64,000 bases of DNA from Utricularia gibba (taxonomy: Eukaryota > Streptophyta > Magnoliopsida > Lamiales > Lentibulariaceae), in NCBI GenBank assembly GCA_002189035.1, contig CM007989.1, positions 4,619,001-4,683,000 on the forward strand, read 5' to 3'. The notes below the pieces were generated by a model that was not told where the DNA came from, made no database searches, and saw only the letters and a list, made by a program, of their open reading frames with translations. Shown in pieces: positions 48,390 to 59,530 of the stretch; position 1 is the stretch's first letter; every line of letters begins with the position of its first letter. The position numbers were made by a program, and so were the translations under genes.

Positions 48390-49317
48390 TTAGAGTTCCA
48401 TTAAGATCTGACCAACTAGATCACTTTGTTCAGCCTCATTCATAGCTAGAAAACAACTGACTTTCGTTGGATCATTGAGTAGCTTGGACGAAACAACAAG
48501 TCGATTAGCAACACTCATTCCCATACTAGAAATGATAGCACTGACTTTTTTTTTCTTTCATCCATATCAACACTCAACATTTCTGTTGCCTGCAGAATTG
48601 TGTCCCTGTTCTTCGACGCAAGAGCCTCAAGTTGATCTTCTAATCTGGTTATGAGAAGAATAGTGTCATCAGGAGCCTTTCGTTTCCCTTTTCTTCCATT
48701 TCCACCACCAGAACCATGTACATTAGCAGCAGATGAATCACCAAAGGAAGAATAGTGTCATCTTGCATTTCTTCGATCTCTTGTATATCTTCCAATCCTA
48801 CAGATTGAATGTCTTCATCTATGGCTCAATCACCATCAGCTCGATCTTTTCCAAAAATGTCACACCAGTCCTCATAAAATGGGAAAGATTTGTCTTTCAT
48901 GGCCGAGAACTTAGTCTTGTTATGCTTCACACACAATAATAAGTAACTTAATACACCAAAACTAAATTTATTAAATAATGTTACCTAAAGCAGTTCATTC
49001 CAATGCTCCTCTGTAGCATCGATCAATTTTGTAACTGAGTTGAAACTATTATCAGATTTCGAAAGAAAATCATGCACCATGCTCCACTCTTTTTTCCAAA
49101 TCTTAATCTTCGATTCGATGTGTGGATTGGCTTTAAGATTGGAATTTGGAAACTTCAATTGCATTTCTTTCTGAGAGTGTGTAGGTAGTTGGCTCTAAAA
49201 CCATTCTCACACTTGCCTCCATTCACTACAAAATCTTTGACAACAGATGAATGTTGCTTCCTCCGTTGGAGTCCAAGAACGCTGTTGACGCTTCGATTTT
49301 CCGGTAGGTTCTTCCAT
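48390..49317 (-). pseudogene. Myb/SANT-like DNA-binding protein of the transposon
   Basis: ATG 49317 opens MEEPTGKSKRQQRSWTPTEE, a Myb/SANT-like start. After a stop, the frame resumes as LKANPHIESKIKIWKKEW and SMVHDFLSKSDNSF, the hallmark of this family. After a probable short intron, KDKSFPFYEDWCDIFGKDRA appears, then a Ser/Gly-rich basic linker (GGGNGRKGKRKAPDDT) and a C-terminal helix ending QSDLVGQILMEL. At least two stops and a frame change at a poly-A run interrupt it. In active elements this protein binds the TIRs and helps the transposase. Here it is inactive unless spliced unusually. Confidence 0.6.
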
Positions 49318-50007
49318 GGGAGTGGAGCATTGACGGCTCAAGAGAACTAGGGCAATTATTGTTCATTTTAGGAATATTTAAATGTAAAGGGCAAAAAGGT
49401 AAATTTATTTTATAAAATAACAATAACTTATTGTTATCCCATCTTTATTCAAAATATAACAAACACAGGATAAAATGTTATCCTATGATATACTTACTCT
49501 TATCCCAAATAAAAATTATCCTAGGTATAACTTATATATCTACCAAACACACCCAGCTAGTTTGAACAGATTAGATGCCTGGCACACACGCCCCCCAAAA
49601 CTGCGGCTCGCTATTGTAACTGATCAGTGGTTTCGGAGACGATATCTGGAACAAGTCCACTATTCAGAATGACGGTAAAAAGCTCTTCAACAACAATCAA
49701 CATGCAAATGTGAATGCAATGCGCCTCTGTGACACAAGCAGAGAAGAGGGATACGCCCCAGCAGGAAACCAAATGGTACCTCAGCTTTGTACATGGCATT
49801 GGAAATGTTGGAATAAAATGTATTGGAGAAGAGAAGCTCTATCTCACATTACTAGTTGAACACATGTTCAACAAGTTTATAATGGAAGACAATCTAATAT
49901 CTTTGATAGACTTGAGGGTAAGTTGGGCCCGCGCACACGCAAGGTCTTAATTTGCTAGATCGGGTTGGGGAAAGATTGCAGATCATGGATTCATATAGAA
50001 AAACAGC

Positions 50008-50600
50008 TGATTTGTGAAGGCACCACGAGCATTCCTAATAAAATGCAAAAAGGGAATACGCAGGACACAGGAATACCAGACACAGAGTATATGGGGAGTT
50101 GCTTCAGGTAACCGCTCAGGGTCGACGATGTAGTCGATGCTCCATCAAGCACCGAGGTGCTTTTAAGGTGCTGAACAGACTCATCACGGCAACCCACTAA
50201 TCCAAAAACCTTCTCAGGAACAAGTTCATTGGTGAAGCCACAAAGATCATTCTTAGTAACATGCGAAAAAAAAAACATACACGGGACAGTGGCACCATAG
50301 AATACTAGACACCATGGATTACAGAAGTTGCTCAGGTAACCGCTCAGGATCGACGATATAGTCGATGCTCCATCAAGCACTGAGGTGCTTTCAAGGCACT
50401 GAATGGACTCATCATTGCAACCCACTTATTCATTGGCGTCACACTCTACCACATCAGTAACAAAACAAATCCATTCTCTGTGTTTCATCAAGCAATGAAG
50501 AGCTTTCATGACATCCAAACGCTAATCACAGCAGCCTACTTATCCATTGGCCTCATTTCAAAGACATGCAAAAAAAGATTAATTTTTTCTTCGTTTACAT
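50008..50600. repeat. Degenerate tandem repeat, 3-4 units
   Basis: The landmark CATCAAGCA(C/A)(C/T)GA occurs at 50143, 50371 and 50486. Units 1 (about 50008-50225) and 2 (about 50226-50431) share nearly the whole 210-228 bp, including GGTAACCGCTCAGG(G/A)TCGACGAT. Unit 3 is shortened to about 115 bp. A fourth begins near 50547 (CCATTGGCCTCATTTCAAAG). On the minus strand units 1 and 2 stay in one frame (STSVLDGAST(I/T)SS(I/T)LSGYL), but there is no known protein family. Confidence 0.7.
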
Positions 50601-52973
50601 CGAATGACATCATTGAATACTCACATTTTTCGTGTAACGAAAATATGGACAAACAATCCTCCTCATCAAAATCAACCATAAAAGGAAAATTACACAATCG
50701 CCTCCGCACAGCCATAAAATCATATAGCAGTAACCAAGACACCCCAAGAACTGAGATGTGGGTACATTGCAGAGCGATTCCCAGGGTAAACAGAGTTCCC
50801 CCAACACAGCTCGATTCCGTTCTTGTGGGTACGACGACCCTCTTTAGGGTTACCAATTGGATCATATACAAATGTCAGCGTTTGAGGCCTAAACTATTTA
50901 TTGAGCACAAGATTTCCTAGGCCCATTACTTCAAACACTTTCGGAGGCCCATTTAGGCCATATAGATTTATTATAAAATAATATTGAAAAAAAAATCAAA
51001 ACGCGCAGTTTATAATGTGCAACCGAATGTATTTACCATATTTGTTCACGCTCTAACTTTAATTATCCTTGTTTGAAATCCAGAAAAAAAAAAATGTTAA
51101 AAGCCCCCGCAAATCGGGTTGAAGATTGATTTCAGTTGGATATTACAATTATTTATTTTTCAATGTAGTCAATTTTTGTATAAAACTTTTAATTGAGGAT
51201 GGATTTGGAAAATGAAATTGCCTTCTTTGATTTAGATGATTTTATTAATTGCTATAATTTAATCGATTTTATATAATACTAATACTAATAATAATCATGA
51301 TCATATTAATTGTTGTGTTACTAAAAAAGTATTACACCATGTTAATTGAATATCCAAATTTAACTCAAACTGAAAACTGAATTATATTTTTAAATGGTTT
51401 TTTAATGAATACAAGTAAATATTTTAATCAAATTGTATAAGATATGCATTATTTAAATTTTACATTCAAATCAGTATATATTTTTTAATTTTTTATTATT
51501 AAAATATATTTTTTAAATGGTTTTTGCTTTTTTTTCCCGAGGAATAGCATTCTTGGGTCATGTCAATAAGGAACAGTAGCCGGGTTTGACCTTGTGACTC
51601 ATATCTTTTGCTGCATAAAAAAACAGAAACATTAGAAGACAATTTTTTTTCGTAATGGATTAAATTGCAAGTAAACCAGATAAAAAATCATTTAAAATAA
51701 ACCCCATTCAATATTTACCAAATAGAGAAATAATCGTGCCACAATTTTTTTTCTTTTGTAGTTTCCAAAAATACATATACAATTATTGTGTATATATTAA
51801 AAAAATCCTGAAAATTCAGTTTTCTTTTTATTATTATTATTATTGATGTGGTTGCGCACAATGCGGTCGACATTACATTATTTATTTCTCTGCATACCCT
51901 ATCACATTCACCTAAATTATTGAACGTGGCATCAGGCCTTGCTGGAGTTCAGACACTGCCCATGAATCCCTGGGGGAAAAAAAAACATATTTTATTTATT
52001 TAAATATGCATAAAGTTATCACAATAATGAGCAATAAATTTGTTGATGCTTTTTGGGTGGATGGCCTTGAATATTGGAATGCAGTTAGTATGTTGTGACT
52101 TGAAAATTATTTTTATTTCATTTATTTTGTTTTATGATATGTAATTACTGTCTTTTTTTTTAATAATCGGGATGCTTTCATGCCCCGACAAATGCTGCCA
52201 TGTGCATGTGTGTGAATGTGTGCTTATTACAAGGATTCAAAGCGATGGCGTAGTCATCTATTATTTAAAAATCATGCATAATTGATATTCAAGTAATTAT
52301 ACTGATGAAGATTTTTTTTTTTTTTTTACACTGCTGAGATACGAATGTCTGCATTTGGAAACTTGTTTGATGTGTCAAATGGAAGAAGGTGGAGAAGATG
52401 GCACCCAGAAGAGGGTTTCACTGCATCAAAGATCAAAGTAGAAGATGACTCAGAACGGAAATCATGAATGGGTAGACATTAACACTAAAGAATACACAAG
52501 AAGCAGAGGAATCAGTCGTGATGTCCAGTTGATGCAGGAAATCCAGGTGTGTTGGAAGGAAGTGGTGTGATTCCGGTTTGATCCTGATGCTCCTCTGTGA
52601 CTGCTTGACCGTGATTCATTCGCAAGTCGACAAACATGGACTGGACTGAACTGATCTCCATGAACTGATACAGGTCGTCAGCATTGCTTTTATAGGTAAC
52701 GTTCCGGGCCTTGTTTGCATCTCCTTTTGGATTGTTAGTTGAATCACTAACAGTTCCCTTCGTATTGCATATTGAATTGTGATGATCAAGTTGATGACAA
52801 TGAAGATCAGTTGAGTACAACTTGTGTACAATACGGGGATCCCAGCTAAGACTACGTTATGGCATTGCGCGCTACGGAGAGATGACGGGGAGCCTAGTGG
52901 CATTCGAATAAATATCCTACTGTGGAAAGCTTCATTCTTATTTATTTCAGTGTTGTTGGGTGCTGTTCCCCCA
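50601..52973. other. Intergenic DNA and cyclin promoter side
   Basis: 50601-50900 has overlapping minus-strand ORFs without family resemblance. 50930-52300 is AT-rich and shows nothing. A minus-strand ORF of about 100 codons at 52512-52820 lacks an ATG and a recognised family. The last few hundred bases should contain the cyclin promoter and 5' UTR. Confidence 0.45.
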
Positions 52974-54390
52974 ATGGGTGAGGAAGAAGATAGTGCCAGT
53001 GCCGATCACGCTGTATCTGACCTCCTCTGCGATGAGAAAGCCGAAAGCTTGAGTCTTGGTGCTGGGTTTCTCGGGGAAACTCTAGATTTCCAACCGCGTA
53101 TGCCGAGGGAATCAGAGCCTCCGGTGGAGTTGGCATTGCTGAGCGACGAGTGTTTCGGGTGGATGGTTGAGCAGGAGAAGAAATACCTGCCCAGATATGA
53201 CTATCTCCAACGGTTGAGAAGCGGGGAGCTTGATTCCGGGTTCAGAGAAGAGGCGATTGATTGGATTACCAAGGTGAGAGGAAAATCTTTCATGTCATTT
53301 CATCTACGACTGGAGATTCTGATGCTGGAATTTCCCGTATTTCAAGTATCATTAACAACAGCAAAAGTGAAAGATTCCTTTGATTCTCGCAATCCCTTTT
53401 AATATAAACGTTTGTATTTCTTGCGATCGTCAGGCTTGTCTTCGCCATGGTTTTGGGGGGATTTGCCTGTGTTCAGCAGTGAATTACTTCGACAGATTCG
53501 TGTCCGAGTACAATCTCCCAGTAAGTCCTAAACGTGTTATTGACGCTCCCCATTTACTCTCTCTTGGGACAACCACCTCATTCTCTCACAGAAAGGCAAA
53601 CACTGGGCACCTCAATTGGTAGCAGTTGCCTCCTTATTACTTGCAGCGAAGGTGGAGGAGGTTAATGTTCCAAACTCCATTGATTTACAGGTGAAGCTCT
53701 AGCTAGATATGATTCTTCTTTCCCTTTAATTATCTGGGTTTTCCGAATCCCAATCCATCCGATTATTGGACAGTGTGGACAGCAAGAGGAGCCAGGGTTC
53801 TCCTTCGAGGCGAAAGCGGTCCACAGAATGGAGATGATACTGCTCAACAGCTTGAACTGGAACATCAAGCCCCACACCCCATTAAACTTCATCGAGTTTT
53901 TTCTCTGCAAGATCAACCATGAAGCACTTATACCCTACAATGCAAGGATCGCCAGATCAATCCCACTGATCTCCAGTATAGTCAAAGGTGTGATCCTGCG
54001 ATCTCGCCACCTACATACAAGCTTCTACCACCAGTACGCATGATTCAGAGATGGGTGTGATATTGAATGCAGGGATAGATTTCTTGGAATTCAGGCCATC
54101 TGAGGTAGCTGCAGCTGTCGCCATTTACGTTTCAGGCGAAACGCAAGGCGTAGCCTCGTCTGATAAAGCGCTGTCTTGTTTCATAGAGAGGGTAGAGTAA
54201 ATTCCCATGGCACCCCACATCATAAATACCCCCATGCTTCCTTCCTTCCATTGAAAACTGATGCCTTTTGCGACATGAGGTTTTACAGGACAGAGTGATG
54301 AGCTGCCTACAGCTGATACGAGGTTCAGGAGTACCCATGAGTTACATTACAGTGACACCACCGCCGCCACTAGTTCCAATTGCACCGTAA
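52974..54390 (+). CDS. D-type cyclin, CYCD2/CYCD4-like
   Basis: Six exons: 52974-53273, 53434-53520, 53592-53690, 53774-53987 (acceptor 53783 equally possible), 54073-54191, 54289-54390. They sum to 921 nt and 306 residues, all phases consistent. The retinoblastoma-binding motif LLCDE (LxCxE) lies at 17-21. The cyclin box spans roughly residues 70-210, with YDYLQRLRSGELDSGFREEA, AIDWITKACLRHGFG, NYFDRFVSEYNLP and LVAVASLLLAAKVEE. The second fold carries FLEFRPSEVAAAVAIYVSGE, close to CYCD2/CYCD4. These proteins activate CDKA to phosphorylate RBR and start the cell cycle. The protein is shorter than the family's roughly 330-380 residues. After the TAA at 54388, QSP and then, in another frame, SCASSSH and DCKRRKLE resemble the lost conserved tail, so the end is probably truncated. 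Confidence 0.88.
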
Positions 54391-54560
54391 CAGTCGCCTC
54401 TGCGCCTACGGCGGCTGGGGGAGACGATGTCCAGCTACAAAAGGCGACGGGGGATCTTGCGCAAGCTCATCGCACACGCAACCAGATTGTAAAAGAAGGA
54501 AACTGGAGAACCCCATAAATTCACAAGTCCATAATTCAAGATTTCTGCAGCTTTGGTATC
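54391..54560 (+). pseudogene. Untranslated remnant of the cyclin C-terminal tail
   Basis: Directly after the TAA the sequence reads QSP in the exon-6 frame, then SSYK. A frame change follows, with GDGGSCASSSH and DCKRRKLENP in another frame. D-type cyclins often end with a VPxSPxG..SYKS..SCANSS..KRRKL-type tail, so this fits a tail that has lost frame. Confidence 0.5.
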
Positions 54561-55401
54561 CCCATTGAGTACAAAATTCGGGTTTTTTTTTTCCATAACC
54601 ATGAACGGAAACAAGGAGCCAGATTATGCGTTGTGGTCGGGGAAGCCTACGTTTTTAAATTCACAAAAATTCTGAATTTTAGATAAAATATTAAATTTGG
54701 GAGTAACGATTTAATCCTAAGTTTCGATCGAAAAATCAGATCTTGATCGATAAAACAATATAAGAATTTATTGTATATTTTAATTTATTTATATGTATAT
54801 AAATAATTACATCTAAAAGTATATTATTAATTCATTATTGTGTCCGATAATTGCTTCTAAATGGTGCTATAAATGTGAATTTAAATATTAAAGAGCCAGT
54901 AAAGCAACCATTTATGACGTGTCAGGTTCCTCGCTTTGACTGGTCATGGCGGCAAGCAATCTTTTGGGGGAGAATTGGACGGGAACCTAAATCAGCTCTC
55001 TTCTTGAAGGAGAAACTTTTTTTGAAAAAAGCAAAGAAAAACAGATGTGGGCGCTGGCGTGCTCCTGAACTCGGTACACTGTTTTGGATAATTCCAGACC
55101 AAAATTAATATCCATGTTGTCAAGTGGCATTTTTTTATTCCCTCGTAAAAAAAATTCAAACGCCAAAATTCAGATACTCCTTAATTAGTCAAATAGTACT
55201 CTGTAAAATTTTTTCTTTACAGAATCATCATATTATTATATGAGTGTGGATTATAACATAAGACACGTCTATATAATTAAAAATTTGTTATATGTGTATG
55301 GTTTATGACATACTCCACTATCAGGCTTAGGATACAAATACTTTATATGACCTTGAATTATGTCATAAATCATGACTATATAAGTGAAAATTATTATATG
55401 G

Positions 55402-55426
55402 ACATAGGTTATGATATAACCTATGT
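55402..55426. repeat. 25-bp perfect hairpin palindrome
   Basis: ACATAGGTTAT and ATAACCTATGT separated by GAT: 11-bp arms with a 3-base loop. It sits among related shorter TTATATG/CATAA-type words. Possibly a MITE core. Confidence 0.8.
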
Positions 55427-55802
55427 TCATATTATTGAAGATTTGTTATACGCCTGAATAACAAGCTTATGGATATGCCATCTGTATGATTGTTTTCCCT
55501 CATACGAACATAGATTGTATGTGAATAATGTTCGTGTAACTGTTTTTCACAACACAAGAGCTTGGCTTTTGTGAAAGTTACGTTCATATGGTTTTTTTAT
55601 ATTAATTATTTTCATTTATATTGTTACATCTATGTATTGTATAAAATAATTTATTATTTATAATAATTATTCACAAATATTACATATATACATATTAATT
55701 ACATTTATGTACTACAAAAAAATTATTATTTATATTTATATTATATATATAAATATATTTAATTACAACTACATATTACAGAAAATAATAAATTATTTAC
55801 AC

Positions 55803-55805
<3 letters not shown>

Positions 55806-55842
<37 letters not shown>
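55806..55842. repeat. (TA)n microsatellite
   Basis: About 18 uninterrupted TA units in an AT-rich stretch. Confidence 0.9.
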
Positions 55843-55844
<2 letters not shown>

Positions 55845-56312
55845 TTACACATATTTTATCTTTTAAAACATCTTGAAAACATTTATAAATATACTTATAC
55901 ATTTCTAAAATGTTCATTTCTCTAATTCTTATTCTTCTTCTATTTATAATTTTAATCTCCAATTCACTCGTGGAGGTGGAGGTACATATATTCTACGATG
56001 GGAACATAGTCTAATCAACTTGTGAAAACATAATAGCATAATTGAAATATGGTAGAGTGTATCCGACTGAAAAGACATATGAACTTTAAGGTACTATGCA
56101 CCGAATGCATGCAATAACATATTTAATACATTTTTGTATAGTGATGTTCGACTAATACTATGAAAGTCTTAAAAAATATCTAATTATATAGTTCTTTCAA
56201 ATGACACAACACTATGATTCCTATTCTATTTTAATAATATTAGGTTCAGTGTTGATATTTTTTTAATATGCAAATCGATAGCGACCTTCAGAGATCCACA
56301 TCTAATAATATT

Positions 56313-57156
56313 TGATTGCAATTGATGGTGATTCTGCAAGTACATAGAAACCGTCGAAGTAATAAAATAAGATCGTATTCACAAGAAATTGTTATTGGAA
56401 TATTCTTTTCAAATAAAGATTCAAAAAAACCGAAAACAAAATAAAGATTTAGTTTTGAAGACAATAAGAAAAGTGGTCTTGAATCTAAGATCCACCTTAC
56501 TTGAAACTCGTCCTTGCATGTATGCAAACCTTGAGAACTGGCCTGCTCGCGCAAGCTTTAGGGGTGTTATGCTAAAATAGTGGTACTCGTTGACCTTTAT
56601 AGCATCGTCCCTTATTTTGTGGGATTATGGGTTTAACAATAAAAGTTGATGAAAAATGAAAAGAAAGGAATCCAAAACATGGTAGACTCGACTCTAAACC
56701 CTAAATTGACTCTCTAGCCGTCCACCCTTGACTCTCTCCTAGGTCTTTGCGTTTGGATCTTTATATAATGGTGGGGATTTGTTAGGTTTTCTTGATGGGC
56801 TCACATCAAATCTTCTATCCGAATCTTCTAAGATTTGATACAAATATTCTAGGATGAGATCCAAGTTTTCCAAGATAAGATGTGAATTTTATCTTATACG
56901 AGAATCTTTGACCGAGTCTTCATTCGGATAGACCAAATCTTAGACTCCATCAAAGTACCTCTAAAATCCTCCAAATTATTCTAAATTCGTCCTGAAAAAT
57001 CACAAAACACACTTTGACTCCAAAAAGATCAAAGTAATATGCAAGATATAAAATTCTTCTAGAAACATAAGGAAAGTGAGATAAAAAGAATGCAAAACTC
57101 ATCTAAATGAGTTCTAAGAAGTACAAATATAAGTGACATAAAATCACTTATCAGCA
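56313..57156 (-). repeat. Putative solo LTR, about 844 bp
   Basis: On the minus strand it begins TGCTGATAAGTGATTTTATG and ends ATCAATTGCAATCA, so it has TG..CA ends. The 3' part (GTGAATACGATCTTATTTTA) resembles plant gypsy LTR ends. Two 20-bp near-identical repeats, AGAGATCCA(C/T)ATCTAATAAT, flank it at 56290-56309 and 57175-57194. No internal domain is present. Confidence 0.4.
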
Positions 57157-57724
57157 ATTCAATTTTTAAGTTTTAGAGATCCATATCTAATAATGACAAG
57201 AATTTGTAAATACGTATCGAGGAACAATATACATGAATAAATTTGACAAATATTTAATTGATAAAAACAATTCAAGCACAATCATCAACGCAAATTCATA
57301 GAAGAATAACATACATGAATTGAAATTGCAGTCAAATATGTTACTTATAAAAAAACAAGCAAAATTGAAAAAGGAACGTACCCAAAAATACTTGCATACT
57401 GATGAAACCAATCATTGAAAGTAACCATTTGGTGGGAGAAGATAATTTTGATGTAGATCGCATGCAAAGAAACAAAAAGGAGATGTAGATGATAGTAGCA
57501 TAAGCACCTAGTCACTAAATTTTTGAAATTATGAGAAAATAAGACAAGGATTAGTGTGGTTGCGAATTTGGAACCCAAATCCCATATTTGATAAGGGCAA
57601 AAATGTATGCAATTCTAAAAACTCAATGATAAACGAAAAAATCTACACACGTCGTCAATATGCAAACTTTTCAATCAGATAAATTTATAAACCTAATACA
57701 CACTCAAACATAATATAATTATAA

Positions 57725-58500
57725 ACATAATGTTTATGGTCGAACACGAAGAGCAGATGCTTATCATGTGAGTATCGATGCACGCAATCAGTGTCACATT
57801 GATAGATTTAGTCTAAACTAGGACTAAGGTAGACTTACGATAAAATACAATAAAAAAAGCAATTAACTTTTGAACTTGGTTGTACCTAAGATGAGGTGGA
57901 TGGTGCATTGGGACTCCTTGAGTTAACATGCTAGTTGTTACAACTATTCCGTCTAAATCATAGATCATTCATATAACAAGTAAATGTCTAAGTCTATCCC
58001 AACCCTTGTTTTCATTAATTTTTGGTCTAACTCTAATTAGTATTTCTTTAATGGTTTTTTCTATTTCCCCCTCTAGAATCTATTCTGGTTTGTAAGGAAA
58101 TAATGTGATACTGTGTTTATTTGGTTTAGTGAACAACAAATTTGTTAACCCTTTTAACCCAAGGCACCACTAGTGTTTTAGCTACTCATGATAATGGAAA
58201 AGAAAGCGTTTTTGTGACATATCATAATTACCATTCTGGTTTCCAAGTTAAACAGCAGTAGAGAATGCATGACAAAGCATAAACAGTATATCGTTCACGT
58301 AGAAAAATTAAAAACTAGTCTCAACTAGGAATAGTGTTTTTCAAGAGCAGAAGAATTTTTCAAAAGGGATCTCATTTTCCTAGATTGTCTTTCTCGTTTT
58401 TCTGTGTGTTCTTTCGATTTTTCTTTCTTTTTTTTTCTAGAAATCTATATGGTGTGTTGTTCAACACACAAAATCACATTATATCCTAATTTTTGGTAAA
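57725..58500 (-). repeat. 3' LTR-like repeat of a gypsy element
   Basis: Continuous match to the two pieces at 13045-13240 and 14600-15120, and weaker, in the opposite orientation, to the dispersed copies at 17 and 30 kb. On the minus strand it lies downstream of the pol remnant at 58850-59110, the position expected for a 3' LTR. Confidence 0.5.
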
Positions 58501-58829
58501 ATACTAAAAAACTATAAGATAAATACTTAAAACATGATTCAAAAGCATAATTTTCTTATTCTAAAAATAAAAAAAAATTGTATGTTATCAACATTAAAAG
58601 GAAATTTACTCCCAAATTCACCAAGGGTTTGAGAGTAAATCTGTAAAATCCTGATAATTAACTATTACCCCTATACTTATCTCGCTTGTAATCACAATTT
58701 AATTCCCATTTTCTCTAATCACGAACACAGCAAAACAAAACTCCTAGCTTAGTCTAAAAGTGCAAACTAAAATGACATGAAAAATAAAACGTAAAAACTA
58801 ATAGAAATAAAATTTGGGTTGCCTCCCAA

Positions 58830-59130
58830 GAGCATCCCTCTTTCTAGTCCTGGACTAAACTTTCAGCAAGATATACGATGTTACTATATCCCTTTGGATA
58901 AGAACTTCAACTTCTTCAACTAATCTGTTTTAAAGATTTTCATAAAAAACCTTCTATCTATGTCCATTCACAATAAAACTTACAATAGTTTCTCCATCAT
59001 AAATCTCCAAAGTTCCATTTGGGAAAACTTATTTCACCTTAAATGGTCCAATCCAACGAGATTTGACTTTCCCAAGATGTAACTTCAGGGTGAGATTGTT
59101 TAGAGATTTCCCATGATTTGTCACCTTTTC
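58830..59130 (-). pseudogene. Ty3/gypsy pol C-terminal remnant (integrase end)
   Basis: The minus strand reads KLHLGKVKSRWIGPFKVK, a stop, then VFPNGTLEIYDGETIVSFIV and NGHR, the typical end of Athila/Tat-type pol. It is followed at about 58815-58850 by the phrase GGGAGGCAACCCAAA, common just behind pol in these elements. Two stops show it is dead. Confidence 0.65.
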
Positions 59131-59139
59131 ACCAATCCT

Positions 59140-59530
59140 ATAACTACTTTAGTCGAAAATATGAGAAACAACCTTGGTGAACTTAGATTATTTAGAGTGA
59201 ACATTTTGTAGATTAAATTAAGAACTTGAATACCACACCAACTAAGTTACCTTGAGGTATCTTAATGTTATTTCATGCATAGAATCATAATTTGATTTTA
59301 GTTAATAAACTTGCATACTATTGTTAATTTTACCTTACACTAAGAGTATAATTTATTCTACATTTGATATTTTTAAAAATGCATTACAAACACCCACTTC
59401 TTGTGATCGACCTCAAAATTCATTACATACTTTGTATCAAATTTGTCTTTTGTAAAAATTAGAGATCATAAATGTATTTGATTCGGAATTTCAGTTTTGG
59501 ACAATGTCACGAAATTCCCATTTATGGTAT
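59140..59530 (+). repeat. Dispersed LTR-like repeat, copy 5 (partial, inserted in pol)
   Basis: Shares AACTTAGATTATTT, TAGATTAAATTAAG, ACCACACCA and the TTTGTATTTTGTG-type end with copies 1, 3 and 4. It lies on the opposite strand to the pol remnant that it interrupts, so it is either a nested insertion or a rearrangement. Confidence 0.45.

Larger units (their letters stand above)
47053..49554. mobile_element. PIF/Harbinger-like DNA transposon, 2.5 kb, non-autonomous
   Basis: Perfect 14-bp terminal inverted repeats: GGGTGTGTTTGGTA at 47053-47066 and TACCAAACACACCC at 49541-49554. Inside lies one minus-strand gene of the Myb/SANT-like type (48390-49317), the accessory-protein class of PIF/Harbinger elements. 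No DDE transposase was recognised in the remaining 1.3 kb. The left interior GGGATAAATTATACTGG-like block recurs in the 196-bp MITE at 8598-8793. I could not define a clean 3-bp target duplication, so superfamily assignment rests on the encoded protein and TIR type. Confidence 0.65.
54561..56290. other. AT-rich intergenic DNA with short repeats
   Basis: No gene. From 55230 to 55460 there are loosely repeated units of TATATG(T/G)(A/T)CATAGGTTATGA-like sequence, including a palindrome at 55402-55426. A (TA)n microsatellite follows. Confidence 0.5.

Noticed and set aside
52512-52820. Open minus-strand frame of about 100 codons upstream of the cyclin
   Set aside because: It lacks an ATG, is not recognisable, and lies where the cyclin promoter is expected. 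Could be a last exon, but there is no support.
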